Positions 32,510 through 44,995 of a stretch of DNA of 64,000 nucleotides are shown one piece after another. Origin of the DNA: Prostheceraeus crozeri. Its lineage: Eukaryota > Platyhelminthes > Polycladida > Euryleptidae. Position 1 is the first letter of the stretch. Each line of letters opens with the position of its first letter. The stretch is taken from contig CAJQUW010010482.1 in assembly GCA_907163375.1 (NCBI GenBank), forward strand, positions 147,849 through 211,848. Reading direction: 5' to 3'. Position numbers and translations under genes: made by a program. A model generated the notes under the pieces. It saw only the letters and a list, made by a program, of their open reading frames with translations. It searched no databases and was not told the DNA's origin.

Positions 32510-34837
32510 TTAAAGGAGCCCTTCTGTTTCTCCGAGTAGCTGGTATCTGTCTCAGAGGAGCCCTTGTCTATCTGAGTTTAGCCCATCTGTTTCTCCGAGT
32601 AGCTGGTTTCTGTCTCAGAGGGGTCCTTTTCAATCTGAGAGGAGCCCATCTGTTTCTCAGATTGTCTGGTCTCTGTCTCAGAGGGGTCCTTGTCCATCTG
32701 TGATGAGCCATTCTATTTCTCAGAGCGGCTGGTCTCTTCCTCAGAAGGACCTGTGTCTATCTGAGAGGAACCCATCTGTTTCTCCGAGTGGCTGGTATCT
32801 GTCTCAGAGGAGCCCTTGTCTATCTGAGAGGAGCCCATCTGTTTCTCAGAGTAGCTTGTATCTGTGTCAGAGGTGCCCTTGTCCATCTGAGAGGATCCCT
32901 TCTGTTTCTCAGAGTGGCTGGTCTGTCTCAGAAAGACGTTTGTCCATCTGAGTGTAGCCCTTCTGTCTCTCAGAGCGGTTGGTTTCTGTCTCAGAGGGAT
33001 CCTTTTCCATCTGAGAAGAGCACATCTGTTTCGCAGATTGTCTGGCCTCTGTCTCAGTCAGGGGGGTCCTTTTCCATCTGTGATGAGCCCTTCTGTTTCT
33101 CAGAGCGGCTGGTCTCTTCCAGAAGGACATGTGCCCATCTGTTTTTCAGAATGGTGGTCTCTGTTTCAGAGGGTTCCCTATCCTTCTGAGAGGAGCCCGT
33201 CTGTTTCTCAGAGTGGCTGGTGTCTGTCTCTGAGGGTTACCTATCCATCTGAGAGGAGCCCTTCTGTTTCTCACAGTGGTTGGTCTCTGTCTCAGAGGTG
33301 CCCTTGTCTATCTTAAAGGAGCCCATCTGTTTCTCCGAGTAGCTGGTTTCTGTCTCAGAGGGGTCCTTTTCAATCTGAGAGGAGCCCATCTGTTTCTCAG
33401 ATTGTCTGGTCTCTGTCTCAGAGGGGTCCTTGTCCATCTGTGATGAGCCATTCTATCTCTCAGAGCGGCTGGCCTCTTCCTCAGAAGGACCTGTGTCTAT
33501 CTGAGAGGAACCCATCTGTTTCTCAGAATGGCTGGTCTCTGTCTCAGATGGGTCCAGATCAATCTCTGAATAGCCCTTCTGTTTCTCAGAGTGGCTAGTC
33601 TCTGTCTCAGAAGGACGTTTGTCTATCAGACAGGAGCCACTTCTATTTCTCAGAATGGTCATTGTCCATCTGAGTGTAGCCCTTCTGTCTCTCAGAGTGG
33701 CTGGTGTCTGTCTCTGAGGGTTACCTATCCATCTGAGAGGATCCCTTCTGTTTCTCACAGTGGTTGGTCTCTGTCTCAGAGGTGCCCTTGTCTATCTTAA
33801 AGGAGCCCATCTGTTTCTCCGAGTAGCTGGTTTCTGTCTCAGAGGGGTCCTTTTCAATCTGAGAGGAGCCCATCTGTTTCTCAGATTGTCTGGTCTCTGT
33901 CTCAGAGGGGTCCTTGTCCATCTGTGATGAGCCATTCTATTTCTCAGAGCGGCTGGTCTCTTCCTCAGAAGGACCTGTGTCTATCTGAGAGGAACCCATC
34001 TGTTTCTCCGAATGGCTGGTCTCTGTCTCAGATGGGTCCAGATCAATCTCTGAATAGCCCTTCTGTTTCTCAGAGTGGCAAGTCTCTGTCTCAGAAGGAC
34101 GTTTGTCTATCAGAGAGGAGCCACTTCTATTTCTCAGAATGGCCATTGTTCATCTGAGTGTAGCCCTTCTGTCTCTCAGAGTGGTTGGTCTCTGTCTCAG
34201 AGGGATCCTTTTCCATCTGAGAGGATCCCTTCTGTTTCTCAGAGTGGCTGGTCTGTCTGAGAAAGACGTTTGTCCATCTGAGTGTAGCCCTTCTGTCTCT
34301 CAGAGCGGTTGGTTTCTGTCTCAGAGGGATCCTTTTCCATCTGAGAAGAGCACATCTGTTTCGCAGATTGTCTGGCCTCTGTCTCAGTCAGGGGGGTCCT
34401 TTTCCATCTGTGATGAGCCCTTCTGTTTCTCAGAGCGGCTGGTCTTTTCCCAGAAGGACATGTGCCCATCTGTTTTTCAGAATGGCTGGTCTCTGTTTCA
34501 GAGGGTTCCCTATCCTTCTGAGAGGAGCCCGTCTGTTTCTCAGAGTGGCTGGTGTCTGTCTCTGAGGGTTACCTATCCATCTGAGAGGAGCCCTTCTGTT
34601 TCTCACAGTGGTTGGTCTCTGTCTCAGAGGAGCCCTTGTCTATCTTAAAGGAGCCCATCTGTTTCTCCGAGTAGCTGGTTTCTGTCTCAGAGGGGTCCTT
34701 TTCAATCTGAGAGGAGCCCATCTGTTTCTCAGATTGTCTGGTTTCTGTCTCAGAGGGGTCCTTTTCAATCTGAGAGGAGCCCATCTGTTTCTCAGATTGT
34801 CTGGTCTCTGTCTCAGAGGGGTCCTTGTCTATCTTAA

Positions 34838-36508
34838 CCCTCGGGGGGTTTTCTGGGTCCACGTGGACCCATTTTTCCAGATCACTTGCTGTTATTTATT
34901 AAGTTTTCATTATTTATTATTGATATCACTGGACTTTATCTGTATCGATATGTCAATTATAACTGCCAAGTGAAAATGTATTAGCTGTTGTTTAAATAAT
35001 TGCAATACATCGCAAACCTTTTAGTAAATCTATGGGTCCAAGCTGGACCCAGTCACACTGATTCGTTTCATCGGTCGTCATAGCGCAGAAATTCAGTCAC
35101 TGCTATTCCAAATAACAAAGGCCCGTATTCGTGAAACCAGATAAGGATTTCCCGTATCCTTAGCGACGCTATATCTTAGCCTTATCCTGACCGTCATATT
35201 CGTGAAGGCAGCTATCGTCACGCGCTCACGATGTGTAGCATTTTTTCTATTTTTAGCCTTAACGCCATGCACTTCAAAGGCTGACAACTGGTCAGATTTT
35301 GGAGACGTTGAAATCACAGGCGCACTTGCAAACGATTCCATCGATTAGTTTGTCGATCTGCCCAGGCCGATTGGGCCGCCTCAACTCGCCTGATACAATG
35401 CGAAACAGTAGATAATGAAGCATTGGTTTCACGAACAACTGTCAAAAATCGTATGTGCCTGGTGCATTTCTTACCGTTGATGAGGAACTATATCCTTTCA
35501 GAGGTCGCTGTGCATATAAGCAATATATGCCAAGCAAACCATAAAGGTATGGACTTAAGTTCTGGCTGTTGTGCGATGCCAACAATTATTTTTGTTACAA
35601 TCTACAAATGTACACAGGCAAAGAAGACAATCCCAGTCATCACGGACTTGGAGAACGTGTTGTCATGGATTTGACCAGCTCTCTAGAAAATTCTGGAAGA
35701 CACATAACAACTGACAATTTCTTTACTTCTTTGAAGCTCGCACGCTCTCTCCGCTCAAAAGGCATGACTTTGTTAGGAACTCTGAGGAAAAACAGACGAG
35801 AAGTTCCTCCGCAGATGAAGAATCTACAGGGCCGTGCTGTTTACTCTTCAGACTTCCGATTCAACCTCGAAGATCAAGCATGCCTCCTCAGTTACAAATG
35901 CAAGAAAAATGATTGTGTCCTTCTTTTGAGCACCTTCCATCAAGAGCCAGTTGTTGATCAACAGACTGACCGAAAGGTTCCAGAAATGATAAAAGACTAC
36001 AATGCGACCAAAGGAGGTGTAGATAAAGCTGACCAAATGGTGGCGACATATACGGTGAAATACATCAGCCGAAGATGGCACACAATCGTGTTTTGCAACC
36101 TCTTGGATTTGTGTGGGATAAATGCATATGTGTTGAATTGCGAAATTGATCCTCATTGGGGAAGAGACAAGCCTCACAAAAGAAGACAATTTCTGCGATG
36201 CTTAGGAGAGGAGCTGGTCAAACCATTTTTGGAGTCAAAAGACGTGCCACGGCCAATCATCGAAGCAAAGGTGGATGTTGAGAGAGCAACACGAAAAAAA
36301 GACAGATGTCAACTCTGCGGGTGGAAGAAAGATCGGAAAACGAGAAAAACCTGTGCTCGGTGTGGGAATCACTGTTGTGATGAACATTCGAACTCTGTGA
36401 CTCGTACTTTCTGTACTAATTGTGCTTGATTGTGAAAATAAATCTTCTGGGTCCACGTGGACCCAGATTTTCACGAAATGGAATAGCGAATTTTAAACCT
36501 CCCGAGGG
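34838..36508 (+). mobile_element. piggyBac C, copy 2 (in satellite)
   Basis: Flanked by TTAA at 34834-34837 and 36509-36512, with the same terminal 14-mers and palindromes as copy 1. It is 1,671 bp, the same length as copy 3 and apparently the same sequence. Start-to-start spacing is 4,002 bp from copy 1 and 3,640 bp to copy 3. Confidence 0.93.
35430..36429 (+). pseudogene. piggyBac C transposase, copy 2 (N-terminal region missing)
   Basis: The frame reads QKSYVPGAFLTVDEELYPFR (first catalytic Asp in TVDEE), GRCAYKQYMPSKP, an in-frame TAA at 35542-35544, then RYGLKFWLLCDANNYFCYN and MYTGKEDN. It continues with HITTDNFFTSLKLARSL (second Asp), LLGTLRKNRREVPPQ, ATKGGVDKADQMVATY (third Asp) and a C-terminal zinc-binding domain (CQLCGW, CARCGNHCCDEH, FCTNCA). 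286 codons are open after the TAA. The N-terminal DNA is replaced by unrelated noncoding sequence, so the element needs a transposase from elsewhere. Only one stop in the remaining domain suggests it is fairly young. All three catalytic aspartates are retained. Confidence 0.9.
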
Positions 36509-38477
36509 TTAAAGGAGCCCTTCTGTTTCTCCGAGTAGCTGGTATCTGTCTCAGAGGAGCCCTTGTCTATCTGAGTTTAGCCCATCTGTTTCTCCGAGTA
36601 GCTGGTTTCTGTCTCAGAGGGGTCCTTTTCAATCTGAGAGGAGCCCATCTGTTTCTCAGATTGTCTGGTCTCTGTCTCAGAGGGGTCCTTGTCCATCTGT
36701 GATGAGCCATTCTATTTCTCAGAGCGGCTGGTCTCTTCCTCAGAAGGACCTGTGTCTATCTGAGAGGAACCCATCTGTTTCTCCGAGTGGCTGGTATCTG
36801 TCTCAGAGGAGCCCTTGTCTATCTGAGAGGAGCCCATCTGTTTCTCAGAGTAGCTTGTATCTGTGTCAGAGGTGCCCTTGTCCATCTGAGAGGATCCCTT
36901 CTGTTTCTCAGAGTGGCTGGTCTGTCTCAGAAAGACGTTTGTCCATCTGAGTGTAGCCCTTCTGTCTCTCAGAGCGGTTGGTTTCTGTCTCAGAGGGATC
37001 CTTTTCCATCTGAGAAGAGCACATCTGTTTCGCAGATTGTCTGGCCTCTGTCTCAGTCAGGGGGGTCCTTTTCCATCTGTGATGAGCCCTTCTGTTTCTC
37101 AGAGCGGCTGGTCTTTTCCCAGAAGGACATGTGCCCATCTGTTTTTCAGAATGGCTGGTCTCTGTTTCAGAGGGTTCCCTATCCTTCTGAGAGGAGCCCG
37201 TCTGTTTCTCAGAGTGGCTGGTGTCTGTCTCTGAGGGTTACCTATCCATCTGAGAGGAGCCCTTCTGTTTCTCACAGTGGTTGGTCTCTGTCTCAGAGGT
37301 GCCCTTGTCTATCTTAAAGGAGCCCATCTGTTTCTCCGAGTAGCTGGTTTCTGTCTCAGAGGGGTCCTTTTCAATCTGAGAGGAGCCCATCTGTTTCTCA
37401 GATTGTCTGGTCTCTGTCTCAGAGGGGTCCTTGTCCATCTGTGATGAACCATTCTATTTCTCAGAGCGGCTGGTCTCTTCCTCAGAAGGACCTGTGTCTA
37501 TCTGAGAGGAACCCATCTGTTTCTCAGAATGGCTGGTCTCTGTCTCAGATGGGTCCAGATCAATCTCTGAATAGCCCTTCTGTTTCTCAGAGTGGCTAGT
37601 CTCTGTCTCAGAAGGACGTTTGTCTATCAGAGAGGAGCCACTTCTATTTCTCAGAATGGCCATTGTCCATCTGAGTGTAGCCCTTCTGTCTCTCAGAGTG
37701 GTTGGTCTCTGTCTCAGAGGGATCCTTTTCCATCTGAGAGGATCCCTTCTGTTTCTCAGAGTGGCTGGTCTGTCTCAGAAAGACGTTTGTCCATCTGAGT
37801 GTAGCCCTTCTGTCTCTCAGAGTGGCTGGTCTCTGTCTCAGAGGGATCCTTTTCCATCTGAGAGGATCCCTTCTGTTTCTCAGAGTGGCTGGTCTGTCTG
37901 AGAAAGACGTTTGTCCATCTGAGTGTAGCCCTTCTGTCTCTCAGAGCGGTTGGTTTCTGTCTCAGAGGGATCCTTTTACATCTGAGAAGAGCACATCTGT
38001 TTCGCAGATTGTCTGGCCTCTGTCTCAGTCAGGGGGTCCTTTTCCATCTGTGATGAGCCCTTCTGTTTCTCAGAGCGGCTGGTCTTTTCCCAGAAGGACA
38101 TGTGCCCATCTGTTTTTCAGAATGGCTGGTCTCTGTTTCAGAGGGTTCCCTATCCTTCTGAGAGGAGCCCGTCTGTTTCTCAGAGTGGCTGGTGTCTGTC
38201 TCTGAGGGTTACCTATCCATCTGAGAGGAGCCCTTCTGTTTCTCACAGTGGTTGGTCTCTGTCTCAGAGGAGCCCTTGTCTATCTTAAAGGAGCCCATCT
38301 GTTTCTCCGAGTAGCTGGTTTCTGTCTCAGAGGGGTCCTTTTCAATCTGAGAGGAGCCCATCTGTTTCTCAGATTGTCTGGTTTCTGTCTCAGAGGGGTC
38401 CTTTTCAATCTGAGAGGAGCCCATCTGTTTCTCAGATTGTCTGGTCTCTGTCTCAGAGGGGTCCTTGTCTATCTTAA

Positions 38478-40148
38478 CCCTCGGGGGGTTTTCTGGGTCC
38501 ACGTGGACCCATTTTTCCAGATCACTTGCTGTTATTTATTAAGTTTTCATTATTTATTATTGATATCACTGGACTTTATCTGTATCGATATGTCAATTAT
38601 AACTGCCAAGTGAAAATGTATTAGCTGTTGTTTAAATAATTGCAATACATCGCAAACCTTTTAGTAAATCTATGGGTCCAAGCTGGACCCAGTCACACTG
38701 ATTCGTTTCATCGGTCGTCATAGCGCAGAAATTCAGTCACTGCTATTCCAAATAACAAAGGCCCGTATTCGTGAAACCAGATAAGGATTTCCCGTATCCT
38801 TAGCGACGCTATATCTTAGCCTTATCCTGACCGTCATATTCGTGAAGGCAGCTATCGTCACGCGCTCACGATGTGTAGCATTTTTTCTATTTTTAGCCTT
38901 AACGCCATGCACTTCAAAGGCTGACAACTGGTCAGATTTTGGAGACGTTGAAATCACAGGCGCACTTGCAAACGATTCCATCGATTAGTTTGTCGATCTG
39001 CCCAGGCCGATTGGGCCGCCTCAACTCGCCTGATACAATGCGAAACAGTAGATAATGAAGCATTGGTTTCACGAACAACTGTCAAAAATCGTATGTGCCT
39101 GGTGCATTTCTTACCGTTGATGAGGAACTATATCCTTTCAGAGGTCGCTGTGCATATAAGCAATATATGCCAAGCAAACCATAAAGGTATGGACTTAAGT
39201 TCTGGCTGTTGTGCGATGCCAACAATTATTTTTGTTACAATCTACAAATGTACACAGGCAAAGAAGACAATCCCAGTCATCACGGACTTGGAGAACGTGT
39301 TGTCATGGATTTGACCAGCTCTCTAGAAAATTCTGGAAGACACATAACAACTGACAATTTCTTTACTTCTTTGAAGCTCGCACGCTCTCTCCGCTCAAAA
39401 GGCATGACTTTGTTAGGAACTCTGAGGAAAAACAGACGAGAAGTTCCTCCGCAGATGAAGAATCTACAGGGCCGTGCTGTTTACTCTTCAGACTTCCGAT
39501 TCAACCTCGAAGATCAAGCATGCCTCCTCAGTTACAAATGCAAGAAAAATGATTGTGTCCTTCTTTTGAGCACCTTCCATCAAGAGCCAGTTGTTGATCA
39601 ACAGACTGACCGAAAGGTTCCAGAAATGATAAAAGACTACAATGCGACCAAAGGAGGTGTAGATAAAGCTGACCAAATGGTGGCGACATATACGGTGAAA
39701 TACATCAGCCGAAGATGGCACACAATCGTGTTTTGCAACCTCTTGGATTTGTGTGGGATAAATGCATATGTGTTGAATTGCGAAATTGATCCTCATTGGG
39801 GAAGAGACAAGCCTCACAAAAGAAGACAATTTCTGCGATGCTTAGGAGAGGAGCTGGTCAAACCATTTTTGGAGTCAAAAGACGTGCCACGGCCAATCAT
39901 CGAAGCAAAGGTGGATGTTGAGAGAGCAACACGAAAAAAAGACAGATGTCAACTCTGCGGGTGGAAGAAAGATCGGAAAACGAGAAAAACCTGTGCTCGG
40001 TGTGGGAATCACTGTTGTGATGAACATTCGAACTCTGTGACTCGTACTTTCTGTACTAATTGTGCTTGATTGTGAAAATAAATCTTCTGGGTCCACGTGG
40101 ACCCAGATTTTCACGAAATGGAATAGCGAATTTTAAACCTCCCGAGGG
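38478..40148 (+). mobile_element. piggyBac C, copy 3 (in satellite)
   Basis: Flanked by TTAA at 38474-38477 and 40149-40152; 1,671 bp and seemingly indistinguishable from copy 2. The flanking satellite also matches copy 2's over most of the neighbouring kilobase on both sides, so copies 2 and 3 are the newest pair of the higher-order amplification. Confidence 0.93.
39070..40069 (+). pseudogene. piggyBac C transposase, copy 3
   Basis: Same reading as copy 2, including the in-frame TAA (39182-39184), the 286-codon open part and all three catalytic aspartates. The shared stop shows that amplification followed inactivation. Confidence 0.9.
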
Positions 40149-43100
40149 TTAAAGGAGCCCTTCTGTTTCTCCGAGTAGCTGGTATCTGTCTCAGAGGAGC
40201 CCTTGTCTATCTGAGTTTAGCCCATCTGTTTCTCCGAGTAGCTGGTTTCTGTCTCAGAGGGGTCCTTTTCAATCTGAGAGGAGCCCATCTGTTTCTCAGA
40301 TTGTCTGGTCTCTGTCTCAGAGGGGTCCTTGTCCATCTGTGATGAGCCATTCTATTTCTCAGAGCGGCTGGTCTCTTCCTCAGAAGGACCTGTGTCTATC
40401 TGAGAGGAACCCATCTGTTTCTCCGAGTGGCTGGTATCTGTCTCAGAGGAGCCCTTGTCTATCTGAGAGGAGCCCATCTGTTTCTCAGAGTAGCTTGTAT
40501 CTGTGTCAGAGGTGCCCTTGTCCATCTGAGAGGATCCCTTCTGTTTCTCAGAGTGGCTGGTCTGTCTCAGAAAGACGTTTGTCCATCTGAGTGTAGCCCT
40601 TCTGTCTCTCAGAGTGGTTGGTTTCTGTCTCAGAGGGATCCTTTTCCATCTGAGAAGAGCACATCTGTTTCGCAGATTGTCTGGCCTCTGTCTCAGTCAG
40701 GGGGGTCCTTTTCCATCTGTGATGAGCCCTTCTGTTTCTCAGAGCGGCTGGTCTTTTCCCAGAAAGACATGTGCCCATCTGTTTTTCAGAATGGCTGGTC
40801 TCTGTTTCAGAGGGTTCCCTATCCTTCTGAGAGGAGCCCGTCTGTTTCTCAGAGTGGCTGGTGTCTGTCTCTGAGGGTTACCTATCCATCTGAGAGGAGC
40901 CCTTCTGTTTCTCACAGTGGTTGGTCTCTGTCTCAGAGGTGCCCTTGTCTATCTTAAAGGAGCCCATCTGTTTCTCCGAGTAGCTGGTTTCTGTCTCAGA
41001 GGGGTCCTTTTCAATCTGAGAGGAGCCCATCTGTTTCTCAGATTGTCTGGTCTCTGTCTCAGAGGGGTCCTTGTCCATCTGTGATGAACCATTCTATTTC
41101 TCAGAGCGGCTGGTCTCTTCCTCAGAAGGACCTGTGTCTATCTGAGAGGAACCCATCTGTTTCTCAGAATGGCTGGTCTCTGTCTCAGATGGGTCCAGAT
41201 CAATCTCTGAATAGCCCTTCTGTTTCTCAGAGTGGCTAGTCTCTGTCTCAGAAGGACGTTTGTCTATCAGAGAGGAGCCACTTCTATTTCTCAGAATGGC
41301 CATTGTTCATCTGAGTGTAGCCCTTCTGTCTCTCAGAGTGGTTGGTCTCTGTCTCAGAGGGATCCTTTTCCATCTGAGAGGATCCCTTCTGTTTCTCAGA
41401 GTGGCTGGTCTGTCTCAGAAAGACGTTTGTCCATCTGAGTGTAGCCCTTCTGTCTCTCAGAGCGGTTGGTTTCTGTCTCAGAGGGATCCTTTTCCATCTG
41501 AGAAGAGCACATCTGTTTCGCAGATTGTCTGGCCTCTGTCTCAGTCAGGGGGGTCCTTTTCCATCTGTGATGAGCCCTTCTGTTTCTCAGAGCGGCTGGT
41601 CTTTTCCCAGAAGGACATGTGCCCATCTGTTTTTCAGAATGGCTGGTCTCTGTTTCAGAGGGTTCCCTATCCTTCTGAGAGGAGCCCGTCTGTTTCTCAG
41701 AGTGGCTGGTGTCTGTCTCTGAGGGTTACCTATCCATCTGAGAGGAGCCCTTCTGTTTCTCACAGTGGTTGGTCTCTGTCTCAGAGGTGCCCTTGTCTAT
41801 CTTAAAGGAGCCCATCTGTTTCTCCGAGTAGCTGGTTTCTGTCTCAGAGGGGTCCTTTTCAATCTGAGAGGAGCCCATCTGTTTCTCAGATTGTCTGGTC
41901 TCTGTCTCAGAGGGGTCCTTGTCCATCTGTGATGAGCCATTCTATCTCTCAGAGCGGCTGGTCTCTTCCTCAGAAGGACCTGTGTCTATCTGAGAGGAAC
42001 CCATCTGTTTCTCAGAATGGCTGGTCTCTGTCTCAGATGGGTCCAGATCAATCTCTGAATAGCCCTTCTGTTTCTCAGAGTGGCTAGTCTCTGTCTCAGA
42101 AGGACGTTTGTCTATCAGAGAGGAGCCACTTCTATTTCTCAGAATGGTCATTGTCCATCTGAGTGTAGCCCTTCTGTCTCTCAGAGTGGCTGGTGTCTGT
42201 CTCTGAGGGTTACCTATCCATCTGAGAGGAGCCCTTCTGTTTCTCACAGTGGTTGGTCTCTGTCTCAGAGGTGCCCTTGTCTATCTTAAAGGAGCCCATC
42301 TGTTTCTCCGAGTAGCTGGTTTCTGTCTCAGAGGGGTCCTTTTCAATCTGAGAGGAGCCCATCTGTTTCTCAGATTGTCTGGTCTCTGTCTCAGAGGGGT
42401 CCTTGTCCATCTGTGATGAGCCATTCTATTTCTCAGAGCGGCTGGTCTCTTCCTCAGAAGGACCTGTGTCTATCTGAGAGGAACCCATCTGTTTCTCCGA
42501 ATGGCTGGTCTCTGTCTCAGATGGGTCCAGATCAATCTCTGAATAGCCCTTCTGTTTCTCAGAGTGGCAAGTCTCTGTCTCAGAAGGACGTTTGTCTATC
42601 AGAGAGGAGCCACTTCTATTTCTCAGAATGGCCATTGTTCATCTGAGTGTAGCCCTTCTGTCTCTCAGAGTGGTTGGTCTCTGTCTCAGAGGGATCCTTT
42701 TCCATCTGAGAGGATCCCTTCTGTTTCTCAGAGTGGCTGGTCTGTCTGAGAAAGACGTTTGTCCATCTGAGTGTAGCCCTTCTGTCTCTCAGAGCGGTTG
42801 GTTTCTGTCTCAGAGGGATCCTTTTCCATCTGAGAAGAGCACATCTGTTTCGCAGATTGTCTGGCCTCTGTCTCAGTCAGGGGGTCCTTTTCCATCTGTG
42901 ATGAGCCCTTCTGTTTCTCAGAGCGGCTGGTCTTTTCCCAGAAGGACATGTGCCCATCTGTTTTTCAGAATGGCTGGTCTCTGTTTCAGAGGGTTCCCTA
43001 TCCTTCTGAGAGGAGCCCGTCTGTTTCTCAGAGTGGCTGGTGTCTGTCTCTGAGGGTTACCTATCCATCTGAGAGGAGCCCTTCTGTTTCTCACAGTGGT

Positions 43101-43325
43101 TGGTCTCTGTCTCAGAGGAGCCCTTGTCTATCTTAAAGGAGCCCATCTGTTTCTCCGAGTAGCTGGTTTCTGTCTCAGAGGGGTCCTTTTCAATCTGAGA
43201 GGAGCCCATCTGTTTCTCAGATTGTCTGGTTTCTGTCTCAGAGGGGTCCTTTTCAATCTGAGAGGAGCCCATCTGTTTCTCAGATTGTCTGGTCTCTGTC
43301 TCAGAGGGGTCCTTGTCTATCTTAA

Positions 43326-44995
43326 CCCTCGGGGGTTTTCTGGGTCCACGTGGACCCATTTTTCCAGATCACTTGCTGTTATTTATTAAGTTTTCATTAT
43401 TTATTATTGATATCACTGGACTTTATCTGTATCGATATGTCAATTATAACTGCCAAGTGAAAATGTATTAGCTGTTGTTTAAATAATTGCAATACATCGC
43501 AAACCTTTTAGTAAATCTATGGGTCCAAGCTGGACCCAGTCACACTGATTCGTTTCATCGGTCGTCATAGCGCAGAAATTCAGTCACTGCTATTCCAAAT
43601 AACAAAGGCCCGTATTCGTGAAACCAGATAAGGATTTCCCGTATCCTTAGCGACGCTATATCTTAGCCTTATCCTGACCGTCATATTCGTGAAGGCAGCT
43701 ATCGTCACGCGCTCACGATGTGTAGCATTTTTTCTATTTTTAGCCTTAACGCCATGCACTTCAAAGGCTGACAACTGGTCAGATTTTGGAGACGTTGAAA
43801 TCACAGGCGCACTTGCAAACGATTCCATCGATTAGTTTGTCGATCTGCCCAGGCCGATTGGGCCGCCTCAACTCGCCTGATACAATGCGAAACAGTAGAT
43901 AATGAAGCATTGGTTTCACGAACAACTGTCAAAAATCGTATGTGCCTGGTGCATTTCTTACCGTTGATGAGGAACTATATCCTTTCAGAGGTCGCTGTGC
44001 ATATAAGCAATATATGCCAAGCAAACCATAAAGGTATGGACTTAAGTTCTGGCTGTTGTGCGATGCCAACAATTATTTTTGTTACAATCTACAAATGTAC
44101 ACAGGCAAAGAAGACAATCCAGTCATCACGGACTTGGAGAACGTGTTGTCATGGATTTGACCAGCTCTCTAGAAAATTCTGGAAGACACATAACAACTGA
44201 CAATTTCTTTACTTCTTTGAAGCTCGCACGCTCTCTCCGCTCAAAAGGCATGACTTTGTTAGGAACTCTGAGGAAAAACAGACGAGAAGTTCCTCCGCAG
44301 ATGAAGAATCTACAGGGCCGTGCTGTTTACTCTTCAGACTTCCGATTCAACCTCGAAGATCAAGCATGCCTCCTCAGTTACAAATGCAAGAAAAATGATT
44401 GTGTCCTTCTTTTGAGCACCTTCCATCAAGAGCCAGTTGTTGATCAACAGACTGACCGAAAGGTTCCAGAAATGATAAAAGACTACAATGCGACCAAAGG
44501 AGGTGTAGATAAAGCTGACCAAATGGTAGCGACATATACGGTGAAATACATCAGCCGAAGATGGCACACAATCGTGTTTTGCAACCTCTTGGATTTGTGT
44601 GGGATAAATGCATATGTGTTGAATTGCGAAATTGATCCTCATTGGGGAAGAGACAAGCCTCACAAAAGAAGACAATTTCTGCGATGCTTAGGAGAGGAGC
44701 TGGTCAAACCATTTTTGGAGTCAAAAGACGTGCCACGGCCAATCATCGAAGCAAAGGTGGATGTTGAGAGAGCAACACGAAAAAAAAGACAGATGTCAAC
44801 TCTGCGGGTGGAAGAAAGATCGGAAAACGAGAAAAACCTGTGCTCGGTGTGGGAATCACTGTTGTGATGAACATTCGAACTCTGTGACTCGTACTTTCTG
44901 TACTAATTGTGCTTGATTGTGAAAATAAATCTTCTGGGTCCACGTGGACCCAGATTTTCACGAAATGGAATAGCGAATTTTAAACCTCCCGAGGG
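43326..44995 (+). mobile_element. piggyBac C, copy 4 (in satellite)
   Basis: Flanked by TTAA at 43322-43325 and 44996-44999; 1,670 bp. It has one G fewer in the left terminal run (CCCTCGGGGGTTTTC). The transposase part (about 43918-44916) carries two extra indels relative to copies 2 and 3, a missing C near 44119 and an extra A in the poly-A run near 44785, so its zinc-binding tail is out of frame. Same site and flanks as copies 2 and 3. Confidence 0.92.
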
